Assembly (NCBI RefSeq): GCF_000151665.1
Contig: NW_013171819.1
Location: forward strand, 62,001 to 126,000
From: Blastocystis hominis
Taxonomy: Eukaryota > Sar > Bigyra > Opalinata > Blastocystidae
Reading direction: 5' to 3'
Length of the DNA: 64,000 nt
Part shown: positions 31,708 to 46,347 of the stretch, piece by piece
Position numbering within the stretch: position 1 is the first letter of the stretch
Layout of the letters: each line of letters opens with the position of its first letter
Translations under genes and position numbers: made by a program
Notes under the pieces: model-generated
The model's input: only the letters and a program-made list of their open reading frames with translations
Databases searched by the model: none
What the model was told of the DNA's origin: nothing

Positions 31708-34700
31708 ATGGACATTCCTGTGACGGAGACGACTATTGTTGAAGCGCTGGATGCAATGCGCATGAACGATACTGCCAGAATCAGGCAGGCAGGAGATTAT
31801 CTGCTCTATGTAATTAAAAACCCTACAAACTTGATGATATTGTTCACAATCGCCAGCGGGAATTACTCGGACATGGTTCTACTGTTGGGACTTGTTAACG
31901 GATAGGCGCGGCAGCTCGCTGCTCTGCTCTGCCGAAGAATGATCATGGAGTTTTACAAGAGTTTCGACGCCGAGTCGCAATCTCGCAGTAGGAGCCCGAA
32001 GTGTCCACAAGTTGTAGTGAAATCCTGCTCGATCGAGATGCTGATGCAGGAGCAGAACGAGAGCGTGAAACGCGCGATTTGCGGCATCATCTCCTCCATT
32101 GCCTCCTTTGAGTTCCCCTTGGGTTCCTGGCCCGAGATTGTCAGCACGATTCTCTCTGTATTTGCTCATTTTTGATGATTTGATGCTGTAGTGTTCCGCG
32201 AGCGACAATTGGAGCGACCGTTTGTGCTCGATCCTCCTCCTCTTCTCCTTATCGAGCCACATCACGCACCTGTTCGACCCTTCCCAATTGAACCAATTAC
32301 TCCTCTCCGGTCTGCACGACCCGCACTCCGAAGTGGTTTCCATGTCCGTCAAGGCCTGCAAGAGCATCCTGACGTCCCTCATCATCGAGAAGAAGATCGA
32401 CCCCTTCCAGCCCGTCATCGCCGCCTACATCGACCTCCTTCCTCTCCTTCTCTCCCAGCAGAACATCGATCTCCTCCTCCTCGCTCTCTCCTGCCTCAGC
32501 GACATCGCCAACGCGCACCGGCTCGCCGCCTCCGACCTTCCTCGCGCCGTCGACTTCTCCCTTACCGTACCTTTCTTTCTCTTTTTTATATTCTCACTCC
32601 CAGGTCGCCAAAAACAACGCCATCCCCGCGGTGGTCCGCTCCGCCGTCGCCACCTTCCTCGTCAACGCCGTGGAGGCCTACAGCGAGGCGTTTCTCCGCG
32701 GGAATTGGCTCGGCGAGCTGGTGGAGAGCAGCGTGCGCTCCCTCGCGGAAGGCGTGGATTCCCGCGGGGAGGAGGAGGACGACGCGGTGTGCGACGCGTT
32801 CGAGATGCTGCTGGACGCGGTGGGATGCTTCCTGCCGGAGAGGTAGGTTCCCCGTTTCCCCTGGAGGGTAGCGCGGTGTTCCGCGAGGTGACGGAGCGCG
32901 CGTCGCAGTGGCTGGGCTCCGCGCGGTGGGAGGAGCGCTGCGCGGCGGTGCGGTCGCTGCTGGTCATCATGGAGTACACCAGCGATTACTTCCGACCCTC
33001 TCTCGCCTCGCTCTTCGCGCTGCTCCGGCCGCTTCTCCACGATCCCGTCCCCGCGGTTCGGCGCAAGACCGCCTTCTTCTTCTCCGAGACCGCCGACTAC
33101 TGCAGCGACATCTTCCTCGACGCCGCGCCCTTCATCCCCGCGGAACTCGACGCGCTCCTCGCCTCCGACGAGTTCGACGTCGTCAGCGCGCTCTACATCA
33201 TCGAGTCCTTCCCCGCGGTCTACGCCACGCTCGACCCCTCCTCCGCCCTCCAGCTCGTCGTACCCCTTTTTTTCTCTCTCCTTCTTCCCCTAGTCGCGGT
33301 TATTGGGGTTCGTTCCGCAGGCCACGGAGGTCCGCACGCAGTCCCTCGCGCTCTCCTGCCTCGCCAGCGCCGTCAGCGCGCTCGGCGCCGCCCTCCAGCC
33401 GCTCTTCGTTCGCCTTTGCCTTCTTTTTTTTGATTCTCACGCGCAGACCCCGCTGCTGGGCATTGCCCAGTCCGTCCTGCTCCGCCCGCTGCGCCCCGAA
33501 GACGTCGAGTCGCACTCCTACGCCTACCAGCTCCTCACCGAGCTTCTCGACGCCTTCGGCATTGCCCAGCTCCGCTCGGCATTGCCCGGCATCCTCGAAG
33601 CCGCCTTCGCAGCGGTGCAGGCGCAGGCAGACTTCGCGCTGAGCAGCACGATCTTCCCGTTCCTCTCCGCGCTGGCGAAGCAGGCGGCGCCGGGAGACGC
33701 GCTGGGCGTGTCGCTGGCGCGGTTTTTGCCGTTCCTGGACGAGCTGGTGTTCGGGTACTCGGAGTACGTCGACGTGAAGCTGCCCTCCGCGGAGGAGGAG
33801 TTCGGCTCGCTGGGCGGCGCCTTCGCGGACCAGCCGAAGGAGGAGGGCTACCGGATCGTGCGGATCGACGCGGAGCGCGCGCGCTGCAAGGTGGCCGCGC
33901 TGGAGACCATGCTGCGAATCTACCAGGAACGACAGCGCGCGGGCGAGACCCTCCCCGCGGAAGAGCTCGGCAACGTGGCCTCCGCCATCGTCAGCATGTG
34001 CGCGCATTCCAACGCCGAGATTCAGTACAGCGCCGTGAGAACCGCGGGAATCTGCTCTCTAGATCAAGGCCACCGTCACCATGGCGCGCATTTACCTCGC
34101 CGCCGACCGCGCCGCTTTCTTCGCCGCCCACCCCGCCGCCATCCCCGCGGGAGGCAGTCCCACCGCGCCATCCCCGCGGGGCTGCGAGGTAGGCGCGGAG
34201 GAAGCGCGTGACCCGCAGAGAGGGCGCAATCCCCGCGGGAGCGAGAGCGGAGAGGCGGGAGCGGGAGCAGACTTCCCGCTGTCGGAGACGACGAGTCTGG
34301 CGATCCGGTTCGGCGCGACGCTGGTGCACGTGTTCCGGGAGCGCGTGGACCAGGAATCGGAGGAAGTGAACGTGATCGCGATGCTGAACTCGCTGGATTT
34401 GCTCGTCCATTTGATGGGCAAACCCTTCCTCGCGCTCGCTCTCCCCACGCTCTCTTCTCTTCTCCTCGTCATTCTCGACTATAACGTTTCCACGGTTCCA
34501 CGTTTCCACTCCAGATCCCCGCTCTCGAGCGATACATCGACGACGAAACGCTTCGGCCCTTGCCCGATCGCTCGCCCTGCGTCGTCGCCGCCCTCGCTCT
34601 CTTCGAGACCCTCCTCCTCTACCGAGCCCACCTTTCCAACGTTTCCACCGTTTCCACTTTTCGGGGGTTACCAGTTAGACATCGGTTTCTCCCTCTCCGA

Positions 34701-35612
34701 ATTCCAATGGAACCGGTGGAAACTGTGGAACCAATGGAACCAATGGAGCCAATGGAGCCAATGGAGCCTCGGTTTCCACGGTTTCCCCAGTTTCTCCGCC
34801 TCTGGCCTCGGTGCTGCCGCTGCCGCTGATCCAATCGCTGTGGGATCGCTGCCGCCCGTTTCTTTCGCCGCAGACGGACGGGAGTTTCCTCTCCGCGTTT
34901 CTTCGCCTTGCCGCCACGATGCTCCGCGCGCTGGGCGAAGACGCGCTCTTCCTCGTGCAGGACCTTTTAACCGTGCTGCCCGCGTCTCTGCAGAATATCA
35001 ACGAGCGATGTCGCGGCGAGAGCTGCCGCGTCCTCGGCTGGCTCTGCCAGATTTTCCCCGCGGTTTTCGCGGCGAGGCGGGGTGACGCGTAGGCCATGGC
35101 GGAGCACACGCAGTATGTCGTCGCGCAGATCCTCGCGGCGATGCAGCGAAGGCAGGGAGACGTGGGTTCCGCGGGGAAAATGCGAAATAGTGCGGGGTGG
35201 CGGTGGATCTGGCGACGAGCGCGCTGAATCGAATTCTAAAGAACATTCTCGACGCCCCCAAGCAGGAACTGTTCGGACACGTGCTCGAGAATTTGCCGCC
35301 TACGGCGGATGGGTCGGAAACGGAGTCGGTCTACAAGACGCTTTTTGATATGTACGAGAACCGCGGGGAGATGTTCAATCAATTCGTGCAGCCGGTAGGA
35401 GTGCGGAGCGGGTGCGAGGGAAGATGGTGCACGCGTTCGTGAGGTCGTTGATGAAGGGAGAGCTGCTGAAGGAGGAGACCAAGGACAAGATCAAGCGATG
35501 TCTCGCCGCGATGTACAGGGAGGACGAAAAGGCGTTTACGATGATCGTGCAGTCGCTTTCTCCACAGGAAAACGCTTTTGTATATGATCTATTTAGTTCA
35601 CTGGAGAATTAG
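31708..35612 (+). CDS. importin-beta family nuclear transport receptor (importin-4/Kap123-like, about 1,162 aa)
   Basis: At least 13 introns of 28-39 nt join into one frame from ATG 31708 to TAG 35610-35612. The N-terminus has the importin-N helix pair (DTARIRQAGDYLLYVI; ARQLAALLCRRMI), followed by HEAT repeats through the whole length, with EVVSMSVKACKSI, WEERCAAVRSLLVIMEYTSDY and HSNAEIQYSA. The order and size fit importin-4/Kap123, which imports ribosomal proteins and histones with RanGTP control; IPO5 is the alternative. Two introns (for example in 31984-32025) are 30 nt and would leave the frame open if retained. A Gly/Asn-rich loop near 34690-34780 comes from a 9-bp repeat. Confidence 0.85.
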
Positions 35613-35639
35613 TCTTGGTCTTTGTTCCACAAACACAGG

Positions 35640-36682
35640 ATGAAAAAGGTGGGGTGCTGCCGTTTTGGAAACTTTGGTAATCACTAGATTCCTGCCACAA
35701 AACTCACTCAGCTCGAGATTCGCGAGGACATCCCCAAGTCCTGTATTACGGTAAAATCTGTGAATGGAATCCAGAAGGATGTGCTCTTTTTTGGAACTCG
35801 CAACGGAAGCATCATTCCTGTGAATGTGGGGCATTTTCCATTTTTTGAACATAGATCGATGGCTCCACAAGCGAAATTTCTCAGATTTCCCACTTGGGAG
35901 AACTCTCCGCGCTCTGTAGCTACCACAAGGGGCTTTTAGCTTGCACAACGGATGGTCATTGCTATATTGTGTCGATCAAAGAGTGCCTATTCCTCTAATT
36001 GTGCATTTATTTTTGTAGTAGAGAGAACTCACCAACGGCTTCTTCTGCAGGATACAAACTCGTGGTCGAGAGTACGTGCGACGTGTGCTACAACAGCTGC
36101 ATCATCAAGATTTTCAAAAGTTTCAAGGTGGAGCGAGAGTTTATTGTGATTGGCACGGAAGAGGGCTTTATCAATATCTATCAACAGAACGGCCAGACTC
36201 TCTCTCTAATCTCCTGTTTTACGTGCTGTGGATCGATTCTCGACATTGTTCAAGGTGAGTCCAACTCTCTGCTTTCTCTATGGGTTTCGTGCGAGGGCGA
36301 CTGCGGGTATGAGCTGCACCTGGAAGGAACCGTTTTCCAATCCACCATCCACCAAAAGTGCCAATCTTCCCAGGTGCTGCGTTTGCATCGAATCTGGGTT
36401 TATCCTACAAGCGTTTGCTGCTCATGCGACCAGGTTGCAGAGTGCATGTATCTCACCCTTCCCACCACTTCCATGCGATTGGAACTCGACATGACAGGCA
36501 ACATTTCACTTGTCGATCAGCGCGAGGAGCGATTCATTGTCAGTGTAGGAGAACCGATCATGTCATTCTGCGCTTTTGTAACCGAAAACAGCATGGGCTC
36601 CCAGATTGCTCTGGTGTGCCGTACCAAGTTCTTCTTTCAAATATACACAGATGTTTTTAAGTATTATAAGTGCTTGTGTTAG
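35640..36682 (+). CDS. propeller-like protein of unknown function (310 aa)
   Basis: Starts MKKIPATKLTQLEIRED. Introns of 39 (35649-35687), 35 and 36 nt give 310 codons to TAG 36680-36682. Repeated beta-strand motifs such as DVLFFGTRNGSIIPIDG, LLACTTDGHCYIVSI and FIVIGTEEGFINIYQQNG look like blades of a WD40/ITFG2-type propeller with VxGTxxGxIxI cores. I cannot assign a family; ITFG2/kaptin-type KICSTOR subunits or BBS propellers are possibilities. TGTTTGTT (36690-36697) follows seven bases after the stop. Confidence 0.65.
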
Positions 36683-36820
36683 ATTCCTGTGTTTGTTGAA
36701 AATGAATGCATGTCGTCCCCGCCACATTCGATATGGGTCAGGTCTTGGAAAGCATATTGCGTTCCTGATTCAAATCTCATTAAGCTTGCTGTAATTTGAT
36801 TTGACGAATTCACTTCCAAA

Positions 36821-37434
36821 ATGAACATAGCTGGACTTATTCATAATGTCATCATAACCAAGGATAATGGTACTGTAGTCCTGTCGAGGTAGTACGCAAT
36901 TTTTGATATGAACAATAAGATACTGGGATGGATCGACACCCGCGCAGAGAGGAAAGTTCGAGCACGACCTGTATCTTCAGACCCTTCCTGAGTGGGGAGA
37001 AATTGTGGAGTATTCGAGGGATAAAACTCTTGGAGAAGAACAATACAGTTCTCATGTTGCCTTAGTGGAGTCGTTTTATTGTTCATCTGTCATGAATAGC
37101 GAAAAGTACGTCGTCTTTAGGAAGGTGAACGACTTGGTGTTCTTTATTACAGGAAGTGGTTTCTACTCAGAGCTGATCTGTGTGTTTGAGTTGTTTGTGC
37201 TTAGTTTTAGTGTCTACGGTGTTGGGAGTGGTGATTGAGGCGATGGAAGTTGCTGCCATGAAGAAATTGGACGTAGCTCATCTAAATGATAACACGTATG
37301 GCAAAATGATGGCTTCGTTGGATGAGGTGATTTACATGGTTCGAACGCTTTTTGGAACCAGTCATGTGTAGGGTCAATTTTGCTTGTCCGATCCGACACT
37401 TGCGGATTCTCGTGCAAAGATGAAGGCGATTTAA
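36821..37434 (+). CDS. COPZ: coatomer subunit zeta (174 aa)
   Basis: Four exons with introns of 31, 25 and 33 nt from ATG 36821 to TAA 37432-37434. A longin fold: NIAGLIHNVIITKDNG, then RYWDG (the RYY-type strand), VALVESFYCSSVMNSEKYVVF, DLVFFITGSGFYSELI, and LDEVIYMGQFCLSDP (matching the LDExxDxGxIxExDP ending of zeta-COP). The family's YYD is replaced by YWD. Zeta pairs with gamma-COP in the COPI coat for Golgi-to-ER vesicles. AP sigma subunits share the fold but lack this C-terminal box. TGTTTGTA lies 14 nt downstream. Confidence 0.85.
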
Positions 37435-37533
37435 TGATCAAATCGGGTCTGTTTGTAGCGTTTCTTGTTCTGTGTTTGTTCTATTCAAGCGCTCCGTTCT
37501 TTGCTTGGTGCGTTTGGCTCCTTCTTTGATCCT

Positions 37534-38272
37534 TTACTTCCACAAACACACAGAATTGACCCATTTACTCCTGCTTTGGCTTCTCTTCCGGAGCAAAACC
37601 AGTCGTAAATCCTCTGAAAGCCATCTAATCATGAGCCACTGCATGAATACTCGGGCTACCTGAATAATCACTAAGCCTGCCATCAGTAACGACATTCCGT
37701 ACTTCTGCATAAACGTGAGGGGTGGGGGAATGATCACACGCGTGGCCGCGTAGATCGTTGACTTGCTGCCACTGCGTTCTGTGAACTTGATGGTGAAGTG
37801 ATTCGCAGAGAAGGTGGTGATTTCGTAATCCTCCTCTGGGTTAAAGGGACTCGTGCCAAATGCCATCTAATTCGCATCCAAAATCATTCCTTACAAAAGA
37901 TTCACCCGGCATCATCGCAACCAGATTGATTTCTGTGAGGTACTCAAAGCTATCCTTCTCGCTATTGAACTCCTGAATTTCGCAAGTCAACGGAGAGGTC
38001 GGAAGCATAATTACCTGCTTCAAATCTTGTTTACGGTAATAGGTCCCCTTCTCCAGCTGGAAAATATCATATGCGTCGTCGTTTGTCTTGGTCACATTAA
38101 ATTGGGCGAGTTCTCCTTCCTCGATGATGTTGCCGGTTTTAATATCAACCACCTTCTTTGCAACCACCCACGAACCTTCCAAGAAGCCTCCAATGGTGAA
38201 CTCCTTCGGTGCCTCCTTCGCTGCCATGGCGACGGACACAACAGCAAATGCAATCACGATCAGTTTGAACAT
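37534..38272 (-). CDS. secretory type I membrane protein, family unknown (about 230-236 aa)
   Basis: One 28-nt intron (37867-37894). MFKLIVIAFAVVSVAMA is a clear signal peptide; an upstream in-frame ATG (38374) would add a less likely extension. A beta-rich luminal part of about 150 residues follows, then one transmembrane helix (YGMSLLMAGLVIIQVARVF) and a short basic tail. The layout recalls ER membrane protein complex subunits such as EMC7 or EMC10, but sequence likeness is too weak to claim this. The frame has TAA at 37534; TGTTTGTG begins 12 bases earlier, so the protein may instead end at T 37554 (KWVN-stop) by polyadenylation. Confidence 0.65.
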
Positions 38273-38357
38273 AGTGCAAACAAAAGCCTCGAATCCGAAA
38301 AGGAAATAAAAAACTGCAAACAATTGTAATTCCAAAAAACAGGCCATATCAACACAA

Positions 38358-40480
38358 CTAGAGTTTTTCCACATGGTTCATCGGGAACCATCCGCTCTCT
38401 CCGTTTTCGTTGCTTCCGGAGTACCATCCATCGTCCTGCTTGGTGACGGTGAGGACTTCTCCCTCATGGATGGTGAGGTACATGGCGTCGGTGGCTTCGT
38501 AGGAATAGATCGCTCGCACCTTGAACTCCTCGGCCTCCACGCGCTGCACGTAGTTGCGGGGCACCAGTCCGGCCTCTCCGGAGGGCTTGCGCACGCGCAT
38601 CCATTCCTCGTTGTCTCCCTGCAGTTCCTCGAGTTCCTCGCCTTCGCGGATGCTCAGATCGCCCTGCCCGCTCGACGAGTAGTCGTATAGCACGCGCACG
38701 CGGCCCAGCACCACCTCGTCCTCCTCGCTGATCGCCTCGGGAGCCGGCTCGCGCTCGTTCTCGGGCGCGGGCTGCGGGATGGACTCGCGCTCGATCGCGG
38801 GCGCGCAGTCCGCCGAGGAGGCCGGCGAAGCCATCATCTCATGTTCTGGCTCCGGCTGGGGCTCCGGTTCGGGCTCCGGAGCAGCAATGGGTTCAGGCTT
38901 GGGTTCAGGCTTGGGTTCTGGCTTAATCTCGGCCTTGGGCTCAGGCTTAGGCTCAGGCTTGGGCTCAGGCTTGGGCTCGGTCTTGGGCTTCTAGAGGTGA
39001 GGATCGGGAGAAAAGACGCACGGCTCCGCTGAGACTGGCGCGGTTGCGGAGCAGACGGTCGAGGTAGGAGTCCTCCTCGTCCTTGGGCGGCTCGGGAATG
39101 GCCTGCGCGGCGCGCGGCTTGGACACGCGGCGCGGCTGCGAGGTGGGGATTATGATGGGGTGGGCGCGCGCGGCCGGCTCCTCCTTCGTCTCCTGCGGCG
39201 ACGACGGCTTGAGGAACGCGGGCGTCTTCGAGGCGGCGCCGTGGCGATGACTCGGAGGCGCCGAGGGAAGCGCCGAGGGAACGACGGGACGCTCCGGCTC
39301 GCCGTACTGAACCTCCACGCTCGCCACCTTCTGCTTGCGCTTCAACAACGCGTCCAGCTCCGCGTCGCGGTGGAACTCGTATTTCTTCTTCTGTTCTTCA
39401 GGCTTTTCGTAGGTGTAGGAAGCCTTCGATGCTTCAATCTCACGCATGATATCTTCCTGCGTTCGCTGCTTGGGAGGAATGACGGTGGACTTCTGGACCT
39501 GGCGAATGGCGTCCTCATTCACTTCCTGGGAGACTTCCTGGCTCGCCACCTTCTGCTTGCGCTTCAACAACGCGTCCAATTCAGCATCGCGGTGGAACTC
39601 GTATTTCTTCTTCTGTTCTTCAGGCTTCTCATAGGTGTAAGAAGCCTTGGACGCTTCAATCTCACGCATAATATCTTCCTGAGTTCGCTGCTTGGGAGGA
39701 ATCACAGTCGATTTCTGGACCTGGCGAATAGCGTCTTCACTGACTTCCTGAGAGACTTCCTGGCTCGCCACCTTCTGTTTACGCTTCAGAAGAGCATCCA
39801 AATCAGCGTCACGATGGAACGTGAACGTCTTCTTCTGCTCATCGGCCTTTTCATAGGTGTAGGAAGCCTTCGATGCTTCAATCTCGCGCATGATATCTTC
39901 CTGCGTTCGCTGCTTGGGAGGAACCACAGTAGACTTCTGGACCTGACGGATCTCGTTATCCGTAGTGTCACTCTTCACCGCCTGCTCCGCAACCTTCTGC
40001 TTGCGCTTCAGAAGAGCATCCAGCTCTCCAGAACGCTCATAAGCCTAGGATAAACACTCATCACAAGCTGTACATATTCTGGCTTTGAATTTACAGCATC
40101 AATCGTCGTGGGCTTTCGCTGCTACAGGTCAAATATCGCCAATACGCATACTTGCATATCAATAAATGACATACGACCATATCTAGGAGGCGCTTCTTCA
40201 GGTTTCTTCGTAGGCCTAAAGTCGGATCCACTCCCCTCTCCTACAATTTCTTCAGAAAAGACGTAGGAACATAACCCTCCTAAAAGTGAGGAGACAGACA
40301 CAAAATACTACTTTATTTCCATGACTACACCAAGACCACTCCCCTTCATCTTCGAGGATTTCAATTACTACTCCCTTCTTCACAATCAACCCGTCATCCA
40401 TATTATTTCCATCAAAATCGTATAATACCTAGAAGGTTAGGGTGCACCTAGCATGATCCAACCTCAGCCTTTGTAGCCAT
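38358..40480 (-). CDS. three-SH3-domain adaptor with homogenised 65-residue internal repeats (638 aa)
   Basis: Seven exons; introns 34, 32, 29, 30, 50 and 31 nt; TAG stop. SH3 domain 1 is N-terminal ([16 protein letters not shown] through [12 protein letters not shown]). Then come three to four tandem units with [29 protein letters not shown] and [13 protein letters not shown], almost identical at DNA level. A KPEP-rich stretch (proline-rich SH3 ligand type) precedes two C-terminal SH3 domains ([18 protein letters not shown] and [18 protein letters not shown], ending [11 protein letters not shown]). Such adaptors link actin or endocytic factors in other organisms; the target here is unknown. 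Self-binding of SH3 domains to the KPEP linker is plausible. Confidence 0.8.
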
Positions 40481-40672
40481 CTTCTTCTATATGGTTTTTT
40501 TGCTAAAGAAAAAGGATTTGGGATTAATATTGATTAAGGGCCCAGATCATTGCAGAAGAAGACAATCATTTACATGCCATCTATCTGATAAGGTCCCTAT
40601 TTTTCTGTTCCGTTTTATCGTTTCACTGACAAATACATTTAAAACTGAAAAGGATCTTGCGCAGTTCTCCTA

Positions 40673-42412
<1,740 letters not shown>

Positions 42413-42709
42413 CGTAAATGGCAGAAAAATGATAAAAAGAGAAACTGGAGTTTCGAAGTGTAAGATATTTCTACAAAAAATAACTTGTTGGGACTGTGAA
42501 TATGACTCTGAATATAGTGTATTCGTGAAGTTAATACAGGGATTGAATTGAGGCAACTCGGGATAGAGAAACACATTGGGGGACTGTGGAGGTGTGTTAT
42601 AGGTGCTATTCGTCATATTCTGTGTAGCAAGAGGATTCTAGATGAAATATTCTAACTACGAATCTACATCTATCAATTAGACAACCTGGTTGAATAGTTG
42701 ATGAAATAT

Positions 42710-44250
42710 GTGCCTTTACGCAATTTACACAAACAAACAATTATATTGTATTGTATTGTATAGTATCATATCGTATTTCATTTGTTATTACAAATATCAG
42801 TCGAGTGAATTGTCATTTCATACTCTTTCTCTTTCTCTTTCTCTTTCTTTCTTTCTTTCAATTAAACATTATCATATATCACTATCATTATCATATCAAA
42901 TTAGTACTACACGATCCCATTATTATTATTATTATTATTATCTTCATTCATTTATTTTGATAGAGAGGCTCGGGCTACTCGCATTGCCAGATTCGCAACG
43001 TGTCTATGTTTAAATCGTCACAAAATCAAACTCCATCGATTTGTTTACAATTTGTTTCGGAATCATTGTTAAAGGCGATTCGGATTTCAGTTCTATTGTT
43101 TTAATTCCAATCGAAAATACTCTTCGAAGCCATATAATATTCACGAAGATTGAAACCACTCAACGAAACACCCAACACACATACGATTAAACTCCGAATA
43201 TTGAAATTTAGTAAAGAAAATAAAGAAAACAAAATCCATAACCCGAAGGGAAGGATCAAAAACAAGAAGAAAAAGCGGTTCTCTGCTTTACTATATCGTT
43301 CCGGATTCTATGAACATCAAACAATATTGAACGAATTCATATACCTTTGTTACTTCATATCTTATCGAACTCGGAGAAGACTTTCGCGAAGGGACTGTCC
43401 ACCATCTCATTCCGACTAAATATCTTCCTGAAAAGTTTTGGACAAAGTAGAAATCAACAGCAATCATTATTATACTCAAAACAAAGAGTTGTGCTTCTTC
43501 GAAGAATATTCCTCCAAATACGTGAATCACGAGTGGTGTACACTATATTTCAATATTCCATTTTACGTTATACTGCAAGGAGAAGATGGAGGAGTAAACA
43601 AATCGGATGATGGGACCGTCTGAATGTTTCTTGAAATGAACCATCCTCATAAATCAATTCATCATATAATCAATACTTCTTGTTGTTGAGTTGGTTCTAT
43701 CACTTCGACTTGTGGTAAAAATGGATTACTGCTGTTGTTATTAATATTATTCTATGCTTCATGATATTTGATTTGAAAGTACTTCACTTTCTGCCATTTT
43801 GAAATAAGAATAAAGTGTGTGAACAAACAAGGTTTACAGTTGGCCATAAGCATTTACAAACGTCATAACACCAGTAACAATTGCCCATATGTAACCAACG
43901 AAAAAATAGGCAAGGATAAATTGAAGGATTCCAAGGCAAACCAGTCCACAATTACACCCTCTATCATCCATGCAACCGCCGATAGAGGTTGAGATTCCTG
44001 CATTTAACACTCCTAAACTCTATTACCTGGGATGAAAATGGACAGAATGAGGATGATCAGTCCACGCGTTTTATCGACCATCGGAATACAAGTTCCTTGC
44101 CTAGTATAAATAGAATAGCCATTCTTTACCAATTCTCTCGTTGAATTGCCAAGTCTCCTCCAGATGCTGACTGTGTCGGAGGCTGCGTAGTATAGACTAC
44201 GGGTGCATTATAATTGGGCTGAGGCGCGTTATTAGGATTAGGAGTATATA
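42710..44250. repeat. segmental duplication, copy A
   Basis: Direct repeat of 48671-50190 (offset about 5,955 bp), nearly identical over about 1.4 kb, diverging near 44090 and again similar at the coding end. It includes a CTTT microsatellite, an (ATT)n tract, unresolved ORFs at 43150-43620 and the 3' half of a membrane-protein gene. Confidence 0.9.
43150..43623 (+). other. open frames in duplicated spacer, coding status unresolved
   Basis: Overlapping ORFs of 61-89 codons, repeated at 49105-49578. A plausible protein-like stretch is EDFREGTVHHLIPTKYLPEK followed, across an unresolved join, by LCFFEEYSSKY. Between copies some changes are silent in one frame and others are not. No family recognised; may be a decayed gene fragment. 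Confidence 0.3.
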
Positions 44251-44692
44251 TGGGTTGAGGTGCATAGACAGGTTGGGGTGGATAAGCAGGTACAGTGGTT
44301 TGAGAGACAACATAAGACCCTGAATACACTACAGACTGTTCTTGCTGTTCCAAACCAGTTCGAGTATTTACCTCCGGCGTTGGAGACACTAGATTTGTCT
44401 TGACTGCGTTGTTGGGTCCCATATCAACAGGAACAGGATTGATGACGTTGGAAACAGGAACACCAACACTAGGAAGAGGTTCCACATTCAAGGAAACCGG
44501 AACCACATAAAGACCAGGTTCCTCATTAGCAGAAGCTGTAACAGCATTTGGAATAGGTCCTGCATTCATAGGAGCCGACTAAATAATAGAACAACAACAA
44601 ATGAACCTGAACGTAATATGCAGGCGAATTCTCGGGTTGATAGATATTAGACTATTTAAAATATAACAAAAATAGCTTACAACAGGATTCAT
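43834..44692 (-). CDS. proline-rich two-helix membrane protein, family member 1 (247 aa)
   Basis: Five exons; introns 29 (44652-44680), 28 (44579-44606), 29 (44101-44129) and 29 nt (43998-44026). The first exon codes only MNPV. A long Pro/Gln/Tyr-rich N-terminal region (QPVYAPQPIYTPNPN, NYNAPVVYTTQPPTQS) leads to a conserved C-terminal module: TRGLIILILSIFIPGISTS (helix 1), GGCMDDRGCNCG (cysteine loop), LVCLGILQFILAYFFVGYIW (helix 2) and AYGQL. TAA is followed by ACCT and TGTTTGTT (43822-43829). Related to genes at 49789, 50902 and, more distantly, 46348. Function unknown; surface display or membrane-curvature roles are guesses. Confidence 0.8.
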
Positions 44693-46347
44693 AAATTAGA
44701 TTTTTATATAACCAAACCAACAATCTCTCAAAGAACCGAATGTTTTTATTAAGTTTCACATTTCTGTATGGGTTTAACAAATATTGTTTTTTTAATTTTC
44801 GTTCCGGGTCGGTTCAATCGAGCATTTCGATCCAAAAATCACGCTTTTGGGTTGTTATGTGAATTCGAAACAACTTTCGATTGTATGGTCTTTTTTAATT
44901 AGATTTCTATCTCTCTCTCTATTTATATGGATAAATAAGAGATATCGAGCAAATGTAAAGCAAATCTGTGATTATGTGAGTTCGAAATGTATTTATCAAA
45001 ATTATAAAATGTAGTATTTTACAAACGAATAACAAGCAATTAGAGAATGGAACGAGGTTTCATGGGTTGTTCTCATGCAGGAGTTATTCCATTATTTCTT
45101 CTTCTTCTTTTAGATACAGTACTACTTATAAACATTTCTTTGATAATAGAGACTATAATCAAGCACTAATTCATTTCTCGGCAAGGTGTGACTAATAATA
45201 TAAATGTATTAAACATATCTATTAGAATAAAGTGAATAGCATTGCCGAATCCAATTAGGGTTATTATTGTCGTTACTCTTCTAGATTGAATGACACAAAA
45301 CATACCATTTTTCAATGAGAATATTAATGGTAATAACTAATTAACTAATTATGTGAATATCTAGCATAATTAGACACTTCATTGCATAGAGTACATGAGA
45401 TGCATGCTTCTTACGACATGATCTATTCTACCTACCATGGTCTACATTTCTATACATAAAGAAATAAGCTATATCATACAGACGGAGTATTTTACCATTT
45501 TCACTTATTCTTCCCATTATCATACATTCAAGGATCTAAATGAGCAAAACAATACAAATAAATACTAGTTTCTGTTAGATATGAGACAATCCGCTACAAC
45601 CTACATTTTCTAGATATACGATAAAGTTAGAAAGAAGGAATTTCTCTGCAATATATTCGACAGGAGTATTCAAGTGAACATAAGAGTGGTTTACCTTGAA
45701 CTATAATATAGATTGAATACACTATAGATTACATGCAATAAGTCTTGAATTAGAAAAAATGCATGACATTAACGTTTATGATGTTTGATCGACATATTGA
45801 TTTTCAGAAACAGCTTGGTTTATGTACATTTTCAAAGATTCTCCAAATTATGGTGCATTTCACTTTTCCTTGAATTATTTTCACAAAATCAAATGTGGAT
45901 ATGATGAACGAGAACACTTGAATAGTTTTGAGAAACGTGTTTCTTAAGAGTTGCAAATCACGTTAAAATTAGTATTACTCGTGATGATGAATTTACGCCT
46001 TGTTCAATAAAGTCTATAGTATACTTCAAACATTTTCAAGATGAACTGAATATGAAAGCTAACGCTAATCATACTCTATTTTTCACACAGTTTCAAATTG
46101 ATAAAAAAGATTTGAGAAAGTAATCTGTCGTGTAAGTAAAGTAGAGTAAACATTCCAATGCTAATAATACCTGTATTGAGCATACTCCAACTTTCATGTA
46201 TTTTCTGATATAGTTATCAGGCTTTCCTGATCTCACAGGAAAGATAATACGTCATTGTAGGCAGTATTATTAAAATAGTACCATTCAATTTAACAAAAAA
46301 AGAAGGGTAGTAAAAGTAATGATTCAATTAAAACATTAGCAAACAAT
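44693..46347. other. AT-rich intergenic, 1.65 kb
   Basis: No ORF of note, no tRNA-like fold and no long repeat seen. Very AT-rich compared with neighbouring housekeeping genes. It separates family member 1 from the repeat-exon gene. Confidence 0.5.

Noticed and set aside
37534-38272. Calling the secretory protein EMC7 or EMC10
   Set aside because: Signal peptide, beta-rich domain and one helix fit the layout, but no specific sequence motif supports it.
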